From the NCBI GenBank assembly GCA_001804785.1, contig MHBG01000010.1, forward strand, positions 57,276-121,275: a DNA stretch of 64,000 bases, in the 5' to 3' direction. Of this stretch, positions 26,309 through 35,027 are shown piece by piece (position 1 is the stretch's first letter; the number at the start of each line of letters is the position of its first letter). A model generated the notes under the pieces. The model saw only the letters and a list, made by a program, of their open reading frames with translations. It was not told the DNA's origin and did not search any database. The DNA comes from Lentisphaerae bacterium GWF2_45_14. GTDB lineage: Bacteria > Verrucomicrobiota > Lentisphaeria > Victivallales > GWF2-45-14. The position numbers and the translations under genes were made by a program.

Positions 26309-29300
26309 TTACTTCACGCCTCGTGCCGTTATGGCAAGTACTCCGTAGGAAATATAGGAGCCTGAACTTTCGATTTTCACCGTTTTAATTGGGACATTGG
26401 GATTTGGGTTGACCCATTCATACTGGTAAAGTGCTATATCCTCAGCCAAGTTTTTATTTTTGGCCGCCGGAGTCTTTCCTTCAAGCAGCGAACGGGAATC
26501 TATGACATACTTGGAAAAAACACCATTCATATTCATTGAATCGTAATTCCATGGAGACAGGTTCCAGCCGAAAAGCGCGCTAAAAGTTTCAGTTTTCCCG
26601 TCTTCGTAAAAAACTGTATATTTAGCGACCAATGTGCCTTTCAAAGGATCAGCGTAATTTTTTCTGTCCATGGCGACGCTTCGGTCCGCGTCAGCCAGAT
26701 CCGCGGCATGGAGAAGAATCAAGCTTCCGGTTTTCATCTCGATTTTCAACTCCGCGGATTCTTTTTTTAATTTGTTGAATTTTATAAATGCAGTTTCCCC
26801 GTCTTTCATGGCAAATTTTACAGGAATTCCGGAAATACTTTCAATATTTAAATCTAATTGGGACAAGTCTTTTTCAGGGCCGCAGTCAAACCACCCGTGA
26901 CCATCGCCAGCCTCCTTATCCATGACAGTGTCATTAATGGCCGCAGACAAATCAATGGTCTTGAATTGGTTGTTCGCGTGAGGCGAAGGTTTTCTGCTCC
27001 AATTGTGCATCAGCCAGTTTCCGTAGATCTTTGTATATTTTATCCAGCTTGAATTGTCGTCGTCCAAAAAATTATTCCATGCTGAATTCGCATAAAGGGT
27101 CTGCGCCATCGGGCCGTACGAGCCCTGTGATTTGCAGCGGGAATCACTTAACCACCAATAGTATGTCCAGATAAGGAACATTTGTCCTGAGACCATGTTT
27201 TCATTCAGACGGCTCAGGTGATATCCGGTAGGTGTCTTCCAGTTTTCAAGGCCTAGTTTTTCGAACCGCGGGATGCTCTGGTAATCACTCAAAGACCAGT
27301 GTCCCATTATCATGTTTTTAGGCACCTGGTCGCGAATCTCAACGCATTTGAATTCATTAAGGCCATTATGCTCCTCGATCATCATGTCGGACCACATGAT
27401 TGGTTTGATGTTTTTCTCTTTCATGTATTCGGAAATTTTTTTGATGTGATCTATGTATATCTTATTTTTAGGTATCTCCTTGCAGTATTTACAGCGTTTT
27501 TCTTCCGGAGTCGCTCCAGTCTTCCATCGGGCTTCATCTAACTGGACTATAAAATGGGTCGGTTTGTATTCAGGGTTCTCACTGCAGAGCTTGAGCATTT
27601 CATCGTAAAAACCAAAGAGTATTTTGTAGGAATCTGGATGTTTTGTGCAGAGTGTCGCCAGGTCGCCGTCTTCCCTGAGATGTGCGTATTCATTTTTGCG
27701 GAGAAGCCATTCCATGTGACCGAGTGATTGGATTGAGGGCATTACCGGGACGTAATTGCTGTGCAGGAATCGCATCACATGTCTGAAATCATCAGTGGAC
27801 CATTGCGGCCCTTCCCCAAAGCCGGGGGAGTTCTGCCATTTATAATAATCGTCGGTCTCAATAAAATAGCCGTTATACCTGAAGTTCAAGGGAACAGCTG
27901 CCAGTACCTTTTCATATAACGCTACATCATACTTGTTTTGGGGCATGTATCCTCTCATATGATGAAACCAGTATCTGATTTCAGAATCGGGCCAATCGAC
28001 CACTTTTAGATTGCATACCTGAGGAGCTGCTGTCGATTCTGATGTGACTTTTACAAGATCGAGCAAGGCATTAACTCCATATAAAACGCCTCGTTTTTCT
28101 TTGGCCGTTATAAATATTCTGTCACTGGTTATAAGCAGAAGGAAGCCGTCGTGCTTGACTTTTTTTAAATCGTCCTGAAGTTTATTTTCACTGACAATAT
28201 TTTTTGCCGTTTGTGACGCCATGTTCAAATCTATTATTATTCGCGCATCTTCAGGGATTTGTGTTTTTTCAAAAGAAATGTTGAAAAATGTCTTTATATC
28301 TTCTTCCAGTTTTTTCCCGCATAAACCTATTTCTTCCGATGCGAGGAAATATTTTATTCCCGGCTTTATGTCAAAGAATCCTTCGCTTTTTTGCAATATT
28401 TTGGGTTCTGGAAACAAGGATACACTATTTACCGGCAATGGCTTCCAGTCATCCATGGCCTGTTCGCTGATACGGCCCTCCATGTAGTTTACTATGTTTT
28501 CGGCATTGTCATAAACGGTGAGGCTGAACGGGAAGTAACCCGTTTTCTTGACAGGGAACAGAAAGGGGTATTCAAAATTTCCGGATGGAAAGTTCCCGCT
28601 TTTACACAAGAGTCTTTCCTCGCCGCTTGGCGTATACAACTTGAATTTATAGCTCGTTTTATCAGGCGCTGTTCCGGCCAATACGTACTTTCCCTTTCCG
28701 GCAAAACCCAAAACATTTTTATCTGTTTGACCTATGGCTTTTTTCCCGTTTGTTATGAATATCGCGCCAAAATCGGGGACGGCGTCCCATTTTGGTGTTG
28801 TCCAGCCACTGCGCTCCCTCATTTTATCCCCGTCATAAGTGGTACGTGTAGCATTAAAGCCCATTGCAAAAGGTGCTTTTTCCTTTATCCCCAACGTTTT
28901 CCACGGCAAAAACAATTCCGCTTCCCAGCGGTCGTCAAATTTTTTCGCGGCAACCTTTAGTTCTCCATCACGATCCCCAAAATTTTCAATTCCTGTTTTT
29001 CCCTTGGCGTTTATGGCATATTTCTTCATGCCATTTTTTACCATTTTCCGTTCAGTGTCAAAGTAAAATTCTACGCATTCGTCCTCCCATATTTTAACGG
29101 AATCTTCGGTGAAATCAGCTTTCAGTTTGTTCATGTCTTTTTTGAAGCAACGGGCGGCGCAGTAAACGCCATTGTCGTTCCACGATAAAAATATTTCAGT
29201 GCCGTCTTCGGGCTGTTTGCTTCCACATATTTCAGCATCTTGGGTATTGAACAGCGAAAGCCCCAGCTTGGAGGATGTCGAAGATTCTTTATCATCGATC

Positions 29301-29965
29301 TCCCCATCAATCTTGAATTCTGCACATGGTGCGACGGGCAGTTTTTTAATAGAGGAGCGCAATATTCCAGGAAGTATTCTGTAAGAGCAAAGCATTCCTA
29401 CTTCACCGATTTCAAAAACGCCTGATCCCTTGAATGTAAAGGAGATCCCTTTCAGCTTTTCTATGTTGAACTGGTGATTTTGCTTGTTCCAGCCCGTGAG
29501 CCGAAGCCTTGAAATATGCCACTTTCCGTCATTTTCAAGGCCTATGGCATTTGAGAAAGAATCATTTCCTTCCCCATCCTGACAGGAATAGATCATTTTT
29601 GCCTGGCCTTTGAAATTTGAAGTCCTGTACCATATGTAAAAGCCAGTGACGGGATTTTCATTCCATTTCGCCTCCAGACTGGAGAATAGTTTTTGATTTG
29701 ACAAAGTCGCAAGGGCGTCTTTTAAGGTGATTCTCATAAGCCACGGGAATTTGTCGCCCACACTGTCACGCACCTCCGCGTCTATTTTGCCACCGCCCCA
29801 CGGATTCGCGGACCAGTCATTGCGTGATTGCGCATCTTTAAAGTCGATCAGTGGAATTTCAGAACATTCATTTTCTTCCACGTTTTTCGCCGCTTTGCTG
29901 TCCGCTAAAGCCAGTGCCTGTAACAGTAATGCCGCCATGCAAATCAACCCCAGTTTCCGCGTCAT
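26309..29965 (-). CDS. Secreted multidomain GH20-like beta-hexosaminidase
   Basis: A 1218-residue secreted enzyme. The chosen ATG at 29965 has AAGGAG upstream and starts a signal peptide (LGLICMAALLLQALALADS). Residues about 35-200 form a beta-sandwich; 215-405 resemble a CBM9/DOMON-like carbohydrate-binding domain (FKIDGEIDD, DECVEFYFDTERK). A GH20b-type alpha/beta domain is near 512-650, then a GH20-like catalytic barrel near 655-1010. In GH20 the catalytic Asp-Glu pair acts in substrate-assisted hydrolysis; here it is likely Asp810-Glu811 in FIVQLDEARW. The usual HIGGDE context is altered, so the substrate may not be a simple chitobiose-type. The start overlaps the PHP gene stop by four bases (ATGA). 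Confidence 0.8.
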   Translation of the reverse strand: MTRKLGLICMAALLLQALALADSKAAKNVEENECSEIPLIDFKDAQSRNDWSANPWGGGKIDAEVRDSVGDKFPWLMRITLKDALATLSNQKLFSSLEAKWNENPVTGFYIWYRTSNFKGQAKMIYSCQDGEGNDSFSNAIGLENDGKWHISRLRLTGWNKQNHQFNIEKLKGISFTFKGSGVFEIGEVGMLCSYRILPGILRSSIKKLPVAPCAEFKIDGEIDDKESSTSSKLGLSLFNTQDAEICGSKQPEDGTEIFLSWNDNGVYCAARCFKKDMNKLKADFTEDSVKIWEDECVEFYFDTERKMVKNGMKKYAINAKGKTGIENFGDRDGELKVAAKKFDDRWEAELFLPWKTLGIKEKAPFAMGFNATRTTYDGDKMRERSGWTTPKWDAVPDFGAIFITNGKKAIGQTDKNVLGFAGKGKYVLAGTAPDKTSYKFKLYTPSGEERLLCKSGNFPSGNFEYPFLFPVKKTGYFPFSLTVYDNAENIVNYMEGRISEQAMDDWKPLPVNSVSLFPEPKILQKSEGFFDIKPGIKYFLASEEIGLCGKKLEEDIKTFFNISFEKTQIPEDARIIIDLNMASQTAKNIVSENKLQDDLKKVKHDGFLLLITSDRIFITAKEKRGVLYGVNALLDLVKVTSESTAAPQVCNLKVVDWPDSEIRYWFHHMRGYMPQNKYDVALYEKVLAAVPLNFRYNGYFIETDDYYKWQNSPGFGEGPQWSTDDFRHVMRFLHSNYVPVMPSIQSLGHMEWLLRKNEYAHLREDGDLATLCTKHPDSYKILFGFYDEMLKLCSENPEYKPTHFIVQLDEARWKTGATPEEKRCKYCKEIPKNKIYIDHIKKISEYMKEKNIKPIMWSDMMIEEHNGLNEFKCVEIRDQVPKNMIMGHWSLSDYQSIPRFEKLGLENWKTPTGYHLSRLNENMVSGQMFLIWTYYWWLSDSRCKSQGSYGPMAQTLYANSAWNNFLDDDNSSWIKYTKIYGNWLMHNWSRKPSPHANNQFKTIDLSAAINDTVMDKEAGDGHGWFDCGPEKDLSQLDLNIESISGIPVKFAMKDGETAFIKFNKLKKESAELKIEMKTGSLILLHAADLADADRSVAMDRKNYADPLKGTLVAKYTVFYEDGKTETFSALFGWNLSPWNYDSMNMNGVFSKYVIDSRSLLEGKTPAAKNKNLAEDIALYQYEWVNPNPNVPIKTVKIESSGSYISYGVLAITARGVK

Positions 29966-31212
29966 AAAACTTTCTCCTTTGCCTTCCGTAACCATACAGG
30001 ATTACTTATTAATGTTTCTTTTTGATCTTTATTTTCTCCATTCCCGCTCACGATGACCCTCAAATATTTAGCATCATCGCCGAGGTCCAAGTCTATTTCA
30101 GTTTTGAAGGAATTTTTAAGAGGGCATGCGGACCACAAAACTTTTCCTGAGACAATGATACATATTTTTGAAATTGGGACGTTCATTCGGATTGCAAGAT
30201 TGACATTGACTCGTTTTTTGGGACCAAGAGATAGTTCATCTCCTATTTCCGCGCCGTTAACGGTTATTTCCATTTTGGGGAAATCTTTTTTCTTGATGCG
30301 CCCATAATTGTTTTCAATGCCTTTTGCTATCCATTCCCAGACTTTTCCCGAAGCCTCTTTTCTGGATATGCGTTCTCCCAGGGAAAACCATGGAGTAAAT
30401 CCGTTTCTTTCAGGAAGAATCCCCTTTTCTCCAAGCGCCCGCCATATGTCTGGGTGAAAAGTTCCGGATAGATAACTTTTTCCCGCATAAAGTGCTTCTG
30501 TCAATTTTCCTGCATCGGGGGTTCCTTCTATTCGAACAACGTTCCTCATGGCGCTGGCGCACCACAAGTCACCCTGGTGACTGTCGCTGCCTGTGGTTAA
30601 AACAATCCGTTTTCCCATAGACAGCATGTAGTCCCACCAGGAAAGCCATTTTCTGTCGTCCGCCGGTTCAACCGATTCCAGATTGTTGACTAGTTCCAGC
30701 GAATTCAAATTAGGTAATTCCGGCAATATTTGCCATGGACTTTTATCGTCGCTCACATGGGCCATGCTTAATTGCCCCCGTGTACTTTTTGAGCACAAGT
30801 TCCATATGTCTGGCCACCATTTTTCTTTAAGGTCTTTTTCTTTTGGCAAACTGCTTTTTGTCAATGGCCTTATGAGAATATGATGGTCAAAATATCTGTT
30901 AAGTGTCCATGGGCCGGGCTTGAATTGCAGACCGAATTCGGCTCCGGGAATGACCAAATGTTTTGTGGAGCAAGCACTTTTGCACTGAGATAAATATTCG
31001 TCCACCGTTTCAGGCAAAAGACAGTGTCCGTCGTTTAATTCCTGGTATGGATTCATGTAACGGCCTTGAGGCATTTGTGCAAAGACATGGTCGGTCTGGA
31101 AGCGGAAATCTATTTCGTATTCTTCATATAATTGTGTGAGTTCTTTTATGCTGTGAAAACCATCGCTGAAATTGCTGTGACAATGGCCTTCGCCCCACAA
31201 CCATTTTTTCAT
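29962..31212 (-). CDS. PHP-domain metal-dependent hydrolase (CehA/McbA-like)
   Basis: A 416-residue protein with an N-terminal PHP-type metal site: GEGHCHSNFSDG gives His10, His12 and Asp17, then FRFQTDHVF (Asp-His near 40), SMAHVSDDKS near 150 and TTGSDSHQGDLW near 215. These are the spaced His/Asp motifs of the trinuclear PHP phosphoesterase fold. The C-terminal 130 residues look like a beta-sandwich (MEITVNGAEIGDELSLG; VNVNLAIRM). No signal peptide. The substrate is unknown; it may be a phosphoester or a sugar-linked ester. It sits between the TIM barrel and GH20 genes with ATGA overlaps on both sides, so all three are tightly coupled. Confidence 0.82.
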   Translation of the reverse strand: MKKWLWGEGHCHSNFSDGFHSIKELTQLYEEYEIDFRFQTDHVFAQMPQGRYMNPYQELNDGHCLLPETVDEYLSQCKSACSTKHLVIPGAEFGLQFKPGPWTLNRYFDHHILIRPLTKSSLPKEKDLKEKWWPDIWNLCSKSTRGQLSMAHVSDDKSPWQILPELPNLNSLELVNNLESVEPADDRKWLSWWDYMLSMGKRIVLTTGSDSHQGDLWCASAMRNVVRIEGTPDAGKLTEALYAGKSYLSGTFHPDIWRALGEKGILPERNGFTPWFSLGERISRKEASGKVWEWIAKGIENNYGRIKKKDFPKMEITVNGAEIGDELSLGPKKRVNVNLAIRMNVPISKICIIVSGKVLWSACPLKNSFKTEIDLDLGDDAKYLRVIVSGNGENKDQKETLISNPVWLRKAKEKVL

Positions 31213-32093
31213 ATGAGGAATTCCTTAAATTGTTTTTCTAAAACCTGCCTGAAATAGCCGAAGAAATACTCAAGTCCATCCCACTTGAACTCAAGGGTCA
31301 TAATGAATTTTGGGGGACTATCTTTGAGCAATGCTTTAAATACAGAGTCAAAATCTATATCACCTTTTCCTGGCGGCAGATGCTCGTCGCCTTTTGAAAG
31401 ATGATTGTCGTGCAGGTGAATATTTTTAAAGCAGTCGCGCTCGGCTTCCGTAAATTCGGGAAGGCTCTTGTACTTTCTGTATTTACCATCTTTGTTGCCC
31501 TCCAGATTTGCGTGTCCGGTGTCGTAAGTCATTGCAAAGAACGGTGAATGTATTTCTCTCACCATGTCCGCGCAGTCTTCAAACGACAGCCTGTCTCCGT
31601 TTTCGATTGTCAGCACGACCCCCAATTCCCTTGCTTTTTCTGCCAGTCGAGAATAGGAGTCGAGCCAAATTTCCCATTCCTCTTTCTTGGACAGGATATC
31701 CAAGGTACCAAAGCGGGGATGAGTGGTTACGTACTCCATTGACAACTGCGAGGCAATTTCAAGGGAAAGTACCATTTGTCTATAGGATTCGTCCCTGATT
31801 CCAGGGTTCAGCGATGCCAAATTCACAAAAGCAAAAGGAATATGCGCTCCCTTGTGCGGAAAAGGAGCCAGAGCTTCTTTCATCTCCGCTATTAACTTGC
31901 TGTCGTAATCCCAGGGGCCGATATTCTGGCGTTTACGAGGGGGGTGCCCTGTCATAAAAACCTCCACGCTATTTATCAGGCCCTTATTCAGGTACTCATA
32001 AGCGGCTCTGACCGCGTCCGTCGGACTATCGATACTTGAATCGCAGCACCCGGACAGCGACAGCCCCAGGTTGACATGGTCTAGTATATTCAT
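31209..32093 (-). CDS. Sugar phosphate isomerase/epimerase-like TIM barrel
   Basis: A 294-residue xylose-isomerase-like barrel. The start used is ATG 32093 (AAGGAAACAAG upstream), reading MNILDHVNLGLSLSGCC; a start 14 codons earlier would run into the pseudopilin gene. Metal-ligand strands visible are EYVTTHPRFG near 135, VVLTIENGDRL near 175, FAMTYDTGHANLEG near 203, CFKNIHLHDNH near 232 and FIMTLEFKWDG near 278. The order and motifs fit the IolI/endonuclease IV-like group. It is the second gene of the pseudopilin-TIM-PHP-GH20 operon. Copies of its first 18 or so codons also appear twice further upstream as truncated stubs. Confidence 0.86.
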   Translation of the reverse strand: MNILDHVNLGLSLSGCCDSSIDSPTDAVRAAYEYLNKGLINSVEVFMTGHPPRKRQNIGPWDYDSKLIAEMKEALAPFPHKGAHIPFAFVNLASLNPGIRDESYRQMVLSLEIASQLSMEYVTTHPRFGTLDILSKKEEWEIWLDSYSRLAEKARELGVVLTIENGDRLSFEDCADMVREIHSPFFAMTYDTGHANLEGNKDGKYRKYKSLPEFTEAERDCFKNIHLHDNHLSKGDEHLPPGKGDIDFDSVFKALLKDSPPKFIMTLEFKWDGLEYFFGYFRQVLEKQFKEFLI

Positions 32094-32107
32094 CTTGTTT
32101 CCTTGTA

Positions 32108-32734
32108 CTAATTCCAGCTTAACGATTCGCGCCATATATTCGGAGGCCCGCCATAAAAAGACTGCTCAGTGATATTTTTCCCGGCAACATGCCCGTCCAG
32201 CCAAAGGATGTTTGCCTTTGTTGAATGACGGAATGCTATGTTGTTGGTGTCCATGCCTAGCGAGCAATCATCCGCCGCATCCGGACTCCTGTCAGCAAGA
32301 AGCAGAATTGTAGATGGACGAGTGGATTTTGAGGGGGGAAAAAAACGAAGATAGTAGTTCATGCCAAAACTGTAATAATTGTCTGCGTCTCTATATGTTG
32401 GGCATCTGAATACCGGCATATAGCGGTAGTCGTACCTTGTTTTGATGTCATCTTTCATTATAATCGACACGAAATATTCCCATTGATAGTACGACCCGTC
32501 CCATAAAATGTTAACAGTCGGCAGCACCTTGTAGTCATTTGCATATAGGTGCATGGCCAAACCGCACTGCTTAAGATTGTTCATACATTGCATTTCTCTT
32601 GCCTTCTCTTTTGCTTTGTTCAAAGCTGGCAACAGCATGCTTGCAAGGATTGCAATTATAGAAATTACAACGAGCAGTTCTATTAATGTGAAAGACCTGT
32701 TCGACAACGACTTCCGTCTTTCCTTGCGGACCAT
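32108..32734 (-). CDS. Type II/IV pseudopilin with H-X9-DG motif (copy 1)
   Basis: A 208-residue prepilin-like protein. After a basic leader ([14 protein letters not shown]) comes the hydrophobic N-terminal helix [20 protein letters not shown], with the essential Glu5 after the expected cleavage before Phe15. The residue before the cut is Ser, not the usual Gly. The globular part has paired cysteines (CMNNLKQCG) and the C-terminal [12 protein letters not shown] motif, the H-X9-DG pattern common in PVC-phylum pseudopilins. AAGGAAAG lies 5 bases before the ATG. The TIM barrel, PHP and GH20 genes follow in the same direction, so this copy heads a working operon. Confidence 0.9.
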   Translation of the reverse strand: MVRKERRKSLSNRSFTLIELLVVISIIAILASMLLPALNKAKEKAREMQCMNNLKQCGLAMHLYANDYKVLPTVNILWDGSYYQWEYFVSIIMKDDIKTRYDYRYMPVFRCPTYRDADNYYSFGMNYYLRFFPPSKSTRPSTILLLADRSPDAADDCSLGMDTNNIAFRHSTKANILWLDGHVAGKNITEQSFYGGPPNIWRESLSWN

Positions 32735-32803
32735 TCGCTTTCCTTTCGATGTGCATTATTATGTGCGAAAATCAATAAGGACCAATTTCTCTCGCACCCT
32801 TCA

Positions 32804-32832
32804 ATCTTATACGAAGAAGACCTTCCTGTCAA
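32804..32832 (-). promoter_or_regulatory. Sigma70-type promoter of pseudopilin copy 1
   Basis: On the minus strand, TTGACA (32827-32832) is followed after 17 bp by TAAGAT (32804-32809). The expected start near 32797 gives a leader of about 60 bases. Both boxes and the spacing are close to the general vegetative consensus. The same promoter is kept in the other two units, so each pseudopilin copy can be transcribed on its own. Confidence 0.65.
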
Positions 32833-32917
32833 GGGGACTGGCTCTAAAAGGAAGTAAAAAGAAATAAAACCGTACCTTTTGTTTGATTTATCATAAATTT
32901 TTATATAATAAAACCAC

Positions 32918-32995
32918 TCACGGTATCCTTGTCAGTCTTAAATCGCAACACCCGGACAGCGACAGCCCCAGGTTGACATGGTCTAGTATATTCAT
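32918..32995 (-). pseudogene. Truncated 5' stub of the TIM-barrel gene (stub 1)
   Basis: Downstream of pseudopilin copy 2, the first 18 codons of the TIM-barrel gene (MNILDHVNLGLSLSGCCD) are repeated with their ribosome-binding site, then the frame continues as LRLTRIP and stops. It is the duplication joint inside the array. It could still be translated as a 25-residue peptide, but no function is expected. Confidence 0.85.
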
Positions 32996-33009
32996 CTTGT
33001 TTCCTTGTA

Positions 33010-33639
33010 CTAATTCCAGCTTAACGACTCGCGCCATATGTTCGGAGGCCCGTCATAAAAAGACTGCTCGGTGATATTTTTTCCGGCAACATGCCCGTCC
33101 AACCAAAGGATGTTTGCCTTTGTTGAATGACGGAACGCTATGTTGTCAGCACTATTGCCTAGCGAGCAATTATCCGCCGCATCCGGACTCCTGTCGGCAA
33201 GAAGCAGAATTGAAGATGGACGAGAGGATTTTGAGGGGGGAAAAAAACGAAGATAGTAGTTCATCCCGAAGCTGTAATAATTGTCTGCGTCTCTATAATA
33301 CATCGGGCACCTGAATACCGGCATATAACGGTAGTCGAGCCTTGTTATGATGTTATCTTTCATCATAATCAACATGAAATATTCCCATTGATAGTACGAC
33401 CCGTCCCACAAAATGTTAACAGGAGGCAGCACCTTGTAATCATTTGCATATAGGTGCATGGTCAAACCGCACTGCTTAAGATTGTTCATACATTGCATTT
33501 CTCTTGCCTTCTCTTTTGCTTTGTTCAAAGCTGGCAACAGCATGCTTGCAAGGATTGCAATTATAGAAATTACAACGAGCAGTTCTATTAATGTGAAAGA
33601 CCTGTTCGACAACGACTTCCGTCTTTCCTTGCGGACCAT
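33010..33639 (-). CDS. Type II/IV pseudopilin with H-X9-DG motif (copy 2, hybrid)
   Basis: A 209-residue paralogue with the same prepilin helix, cysteine pair and H-X9-DG motif as copy 1. Its N-terminus ([14 protein letters not shown]) equals copy 1, whereas from [10 protein letters not shown] onward it equals copy 3, including the extra residue in [11 protein letters not shown] and the [11 protein letters not shown] loop. By eye the downstream stretch is base-identical to copy 3 and the upstream stretch base-identical to copy 1. The crossover lies in codons 15-46. The surface residues that differ from copy 1 cluster in the middle ([17 protein letters not shown]) and near the C-terminus, away from the assembly helix. 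No intact enzyme gene follows it, only the stub. Confidence 0.9.
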   Translation of the reverse strand: MVRKERRKSLSNRSFTLIELLVVISIIAILASMLLPALNKAKEKAREMQCMNNLKQCGLTMHLYANDYKVLPPVNILWDGSYYQWEYFMLIMMKDNIITRLDYRYMPVFRCPMYYRDADNYYSFGMNYYLRFFPPSKSSRPSSILLLADRSPDAADNCSLGNSADNIAFRHSTKANILWLDGHVAGKNITEQSFYDGPPNIWRESLSWN

Positions 33640-33708
33640 TCGCTTTCCTTTCGATGTGCATTATTATGTGCGAAAATCAATAAGGACCAATTTCTCTCGC
33701 ACCCTTCA

Positions 33709-33737
33709 ATCTTATACGAAGAAGACCTTCCTGTCAA
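33709..33737 (-). promoter_or_regulatory. Sigma70-type promoter of pseudopilin copy 2
   Basis: TTGACA at 33732-33737 and TAAGAT at 33709-33714, 17 bp apart on the minus strand, identical in sequence to the copy 1 promoter. Confidence 0.6.
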
Positions 33738-33822
33738 GGGGACTGGCTCTAAAAGGAAGTAAAAAGAAATAAAACCGTACCTTTTGTTTGATTTATCATA
33801 AATTTTTATATAATAAAACCAC

Positions 33823-33900
33823 TCACGGTATCCTTGTCAGTCTTAAATCGCAACACCCGGACAGCGACAGCCCCAGGTTGACATGGTCTAGTATATTCAT
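33823..33900 (-). pseudogene. Truncated 5' stub of the TIM-barrel gene (stub 2)
   Basis: Second copy of the duplication joint, downstream of pseudopilin copy 3. It reads the same 25 residues as stub 1 and appears base-identical to it over the whole joint. That identity shows the two joints are one event copied by later unequal exchange, not two independent duplications. Confidence 0.85.
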
Positions 33901-33914
33901 CTTGTTTCCTTGTA

Positions 33915-34544
33915 CTAATTCCAGCTTAACGACTCGCGCCATATGTTCGGAGGCCCGTCATAAAAAGACTGCTCGGTGATATTTTTTCCGGCAACATGCC
34001 CGTCCAACCAAAGGATGTTTGCCTTTGTTGAATGACGGAACGCTATGTTGTCAGCACTATTGCCTAGCGAGCAATTATCCGCCGCATCCGGACTCCTGTC
34101 GGCAAGAAGCAGAATTGAAGATGGACGAGAGGATTTTGAGGGGGGAAAAAAACGAAGATAGTAGTTCATCCCGAAGCTGTAATAATTGTCTGCGTCTCTA
34201 TAATACATCGGGCACCTGAATACCGGCATATAACGGTAGTCGAGCCTTGTTATGATGTTATCTTTCATCATAATCAACATGAAATATTCCCATTGATAGT
34301 ACGACCCGTCCCACAAAATGTTAACAGGAGGCAGCACCTTGTAATCATTTGCATATAGGTGCATGGTCAAACCGCACTGCTTAAGATTGTTCATACATTG
34401 CATTTCTCTTGCCTTCTCTTTTGCTTTGTTCAAAGCTGGCAACAGCATGCTTGCAAGGATTGCAATTATAGAAATTACAACGAGCAGTTCTATTAATGTG
34501 AAATACCTGTTCGACAACGACTTCCGTCTTTCCTTGTGGACCAT
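33915..34544 (-). CDS. Type II/IV pseudopilin with H-X9-DG motif (copy 3)
   Basis: A 209-residue paralogue at the upstream end of the array. The mature C-terminal three-quarters equals copy 2. The leader differs ([14 protein letters not shown]), which puts Tyr rather than Ser before the predicted cleavage site. Its upstream region has drifted the most of the three, with many substitutions between 34545 and 34740. It is therefore likely the older outer member of the array. The TTGACA box is kept and the -10 reads TTAGAT. Only the stub follows it. Confidence 0.9.
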   Translation of the reverse strand: MVHKERRKSLSNRYFTLIELLVVISIIAILASMLLPALNKAKEKAREMQCMNNLKQCGLTMHLYANDYKVLPPVNILWDGSYYQWEYFMLIMMKDNIITRLDYRYMPVFRCPMYYRDADNYYSFGMNYYLRFFPPSKSSRPSSILLLADRSPDAADNCSLGNSADNIAFRHSTKANILWLDGHVAGKNITEQSFYDGPPNIWRESLSWN

Positions 34545-34610
34545 TTGCTTCCCTTCCGATGTGCATTATTATGCGCGAAAATCAATAAGAACTAATCCAT
34601 CATACTCTTA

Positions 34611-34639
34611 ATCTAATACGAAGAAGACCTTCCTGTCAA
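34611..34639 (-). promoter_or_regulatory. Sigma70-type promoter of pseudopilin copy 3
   Basis: TTGACA at 34634-34639 and TTAGAT at 34611-34616, 17 bp apart on the minus strand. Both boxes have been kept although the surrounding sequence has diverged from units 1 and 2, which suggests the promoter is under selection. Confidence 0.6.
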
Positions 34640-34742
34640 GGGGATTGGCTCTAAAAGGAAGTAAAAAGAAATAAAACCATACCTTGTGTTTGATTTATCA
34701 TAAAATTTTATACAATAAAACCACGTCCAGTATCCTTGAGGT

Positions 34743-35027
34743 TTAGAGAAGGAATTTGACATGTTTGACTTGAGAAAGTTCCGTGCTCAATAATTCCATT
34801 GAGACCTTGTCTTCAAAATGGACTTTCACGCGCAGAGAAGAAAAGCGGCCTTTACTTGATCCACGGCCTTCTTCAACAGGTGATTCTATCGCATGTTTCG
34901 CAAGGATTTCCTTTATTTCGGCAAGCGCGCTTTCCTTTTCTTCAGAACTTACGATTATCCTGTAGGTCCAGTCGACAGGAAACTTAAGTTCCTGCCCTTG
35001 AAACGGGTCTGAATTACTGCTTATCAT
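34743..35027 (-). CDS. DUF493/YbeD-family small protein
   Basis: A 94-residue protein starting at ATG 35027 (AAGGAAATTT upstream); an open frame runs eight codons further up but overlaps the HD gene more. The FPVDWTYRIIV start, the central EGRGSSKGRFSSLRVKVHFE strand and the C-terminal VSMELLSTELSQVKHVKFLL match the DUF493 pattern (KG-Y-S-V-v-V..h..Y..L...p.V...L). This ferredoxin-like, ACT-type fold is thought to be regulatory; its ligand is unknown. It overlaps the HD gene by 14 bases and is the last gene of the three-gene set 36679-34743. Confidence 0.75.
   Translation of the reverse strand: MISSNSDPFQGQELKFPVDWTYRIIVSSEEKESALAEIKEILAKHAIESPVEEGRGSSKGRFSSLRVKVHFEDKVSMELLSTELSQVKHVKFLL

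Larger units (their letters stand above)
32036..34740. repeat. Three-copy tandem array, unit about 905 bp
   Basis: Three head-to-tail units run about 32036-32937, 32938-33842 and 33843-34740. Each holds a promoter, a whole pseudopilin gene and the first ~18 codons of the TIM-barrel gene. Units 2 and 3 are offset by exactly 905 bp; unit 1 is 3 bp shorter, a one-codon difference. Unit 2 is a mosaic: upstream and codons 1-14 match unit 1, while the gene from about codon 47 onward and the downstream stub match unit 3. All three agree in between. Both joints share the same boundary (..CCTTGTCAG then TCTTAAATCG..), which fits one ancestral duplication followed by unequal crossing-over. Confidence 0.92.

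Noticed and set aside
32553..34611. Repeated plus-strand frames over the pseudopilin array
   Set aside because: They repeat only because the array repeats, lie antisense to the pilin helix and lack ribosome sites.
32036..34740. CRISPR-like repeat array
   Set aside because: Units are about 905 bp with whole genes and no short spacer pattern; no cas genes are present.
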